64,000 nucleotides of DNA from Oxyruncus cristatus (lineage: Eukaryota; Chordata; Aves; Passeriformes; Cotingidae), in contig VXAY01002384.1 in assembly GCA_013399855.1 (NCBI GenBank), positions 820,715 through 884,714 on the forward strand, given 5' to 3'. Below are positions 63,143-64,000 of this stretch, one piece after another. The position numbers were made by a program, and so were the translations under genes. The notes below the pieces were generated by a model that worked only from the letters and a program-made list of their open reading frames with translations, searched no databases and was not told the DNA's origin. How positions within the stretch are numbered: position 1 is the first letter of the stretch; each line of letters opens with the position of its first letter.

Positions 63143-64000
63143 AGCAGCTTGTTCCTATTCCAGGCATTGTTAAAGGAGATAGTGTGTTTAGAATATTAAA
63201 CCATGGCATTGTCAGAGATAGTCAACTCAATTTCTGTGCAAGTGAAGAGAAATAAAGCGGTAAAACCATTATTTTTATCTGAGGATTTCAATTTACATTG
63301 TCGATTATTCATATTGACTGATCTGCTACAACAGGGAAATCATGAGCGTGGGGTCATCTTGTTGTGGTTTTAATTTCCTACGTCTGTAGTTATCTAATCC
63401 TCTCAGTGTGAGCAAGCACGATTAGTATTTATTTCTATTCTGTATGCCAGTGCCCTGGGCCAGGTTCTGTGCTAAATCCAAAGTGACTCTCCTACTTAAT
63501 TGGCATTAACTTGTGCTGCAATAATATAAGTAAAAACTTGTACGTTCTGTGTAAAGCACCCGCAACTCCCCAAACAGATTTATTCTGTGGAGATGTTCTG
63601 CCCCGTGTTAAGGCTTGTGATTTTACTTTGCAAAACACAAGTTTGGGAAAGAATTTGGCTGCTTGTTAACCATCGAGACCCTACCAGGAGCGCTGGTACA
63701 GCTGAACCACTGGCTAATAAATTACTACAGTAGGAACAACAGCTGCCTCTCTCTCTGGAGAGTCAAGTACCAAAACGAATAATAATTCTTCACTTTGTCA
63801 GATGGTTTGTACAATCGTTTGGAATGCTTGCTTAAAGAAGCTTATTTTACTTAATGAATGCTCCATTCAGGAATAGGGAAACTTCAGGGCTGAGCTGAGC
63901 CAACAGTTCTTTGTGGAGTTTGTTTCCTCTCCTTTCACTTCCATTATTCTCAGAAGACCTCTGGCTGCTCCCCACTTATCTCTGCTTCCATTTGTCCCCT
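63143..64000. other. AT-rich non-coding stretch to the window end
   Basis: No gene, named repeat or RNA is recognised. Confidence 0.5.

Noticed and set aside
1..64000. CRISPR arrays, operons, bacterial promoters, tRNA or rRNA genes
   Set aside because: The sequence is vertebrate nuclear DNA; no array of regular spacers, no tRNA-like fold and no rRNA segment was seen in either strand.

Overview
The window looks like nuclear DNA from a bird. Two recognisable CR1 (chicken repeat 1) LINE 3' ends are present, one on each strand (47476-47648 and 58803-59350). There are a few much older amniote repeats of MIR type, and interspersed repeat density is otherwise low, which fits a bird better than a mammal, crocodile or turtle. 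Nothing indicates a prokaryotic, organellar or viral sequence. No species can be named from the sequence alone.

I found no protein-coding gene that I can support. Open frames above 60 codons are frequent, but they behave like chance frames in non-coding DNA. The longest ones run through a 398-base N gap or through GC-rich simple repeats. The sequence is best read as intron and/or intergenic DNA around at least one GC-rich, promoter-like region. RNA genes (tRNA, rRNA, snRNA) and known microRNAs were not recognised.

Layout. Bases 1-33600 are mostly AT-rich unique sequence with short homopolymers and small tandem repeats. A moderately GC-rich patch lies at 7060-7400, and there are several splice-site-flanked segments of doubtful meaning. 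Bases 33600-34080 form a CpG-dense patch containing a (GGGGCC)n run. Bases 35870-37080 form a stronger CpG island with a degenerate CCCGTG hexamer array and an assembly gap (36329-36726); a promoter or first exon could be hidden there. Bases 37080-47280 are AT-rich again. Two smaller CpG clusters follow, at 47281-47420 (directly before a CR1 copy) and 50058-50240. The best single candidate for a real internal exon is on the minus strand at 51461-51523, with a weaker candidate upstream of it at 51911-52073. The right end (54.7-63.2 kb) holds most of the recognisable repeats: a possible hAT fragment, four MIR-like fragments, a CR1 copy with a large internal deletion, and a palindromic repeat at 63064-63142.

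I did not find an exciting new biological system. The observations most worth following are the gapped CpG island with its hexamer array, the minus-strand exon candidate at 51461-51523, and the palindromic repeat near 63.1 kb.
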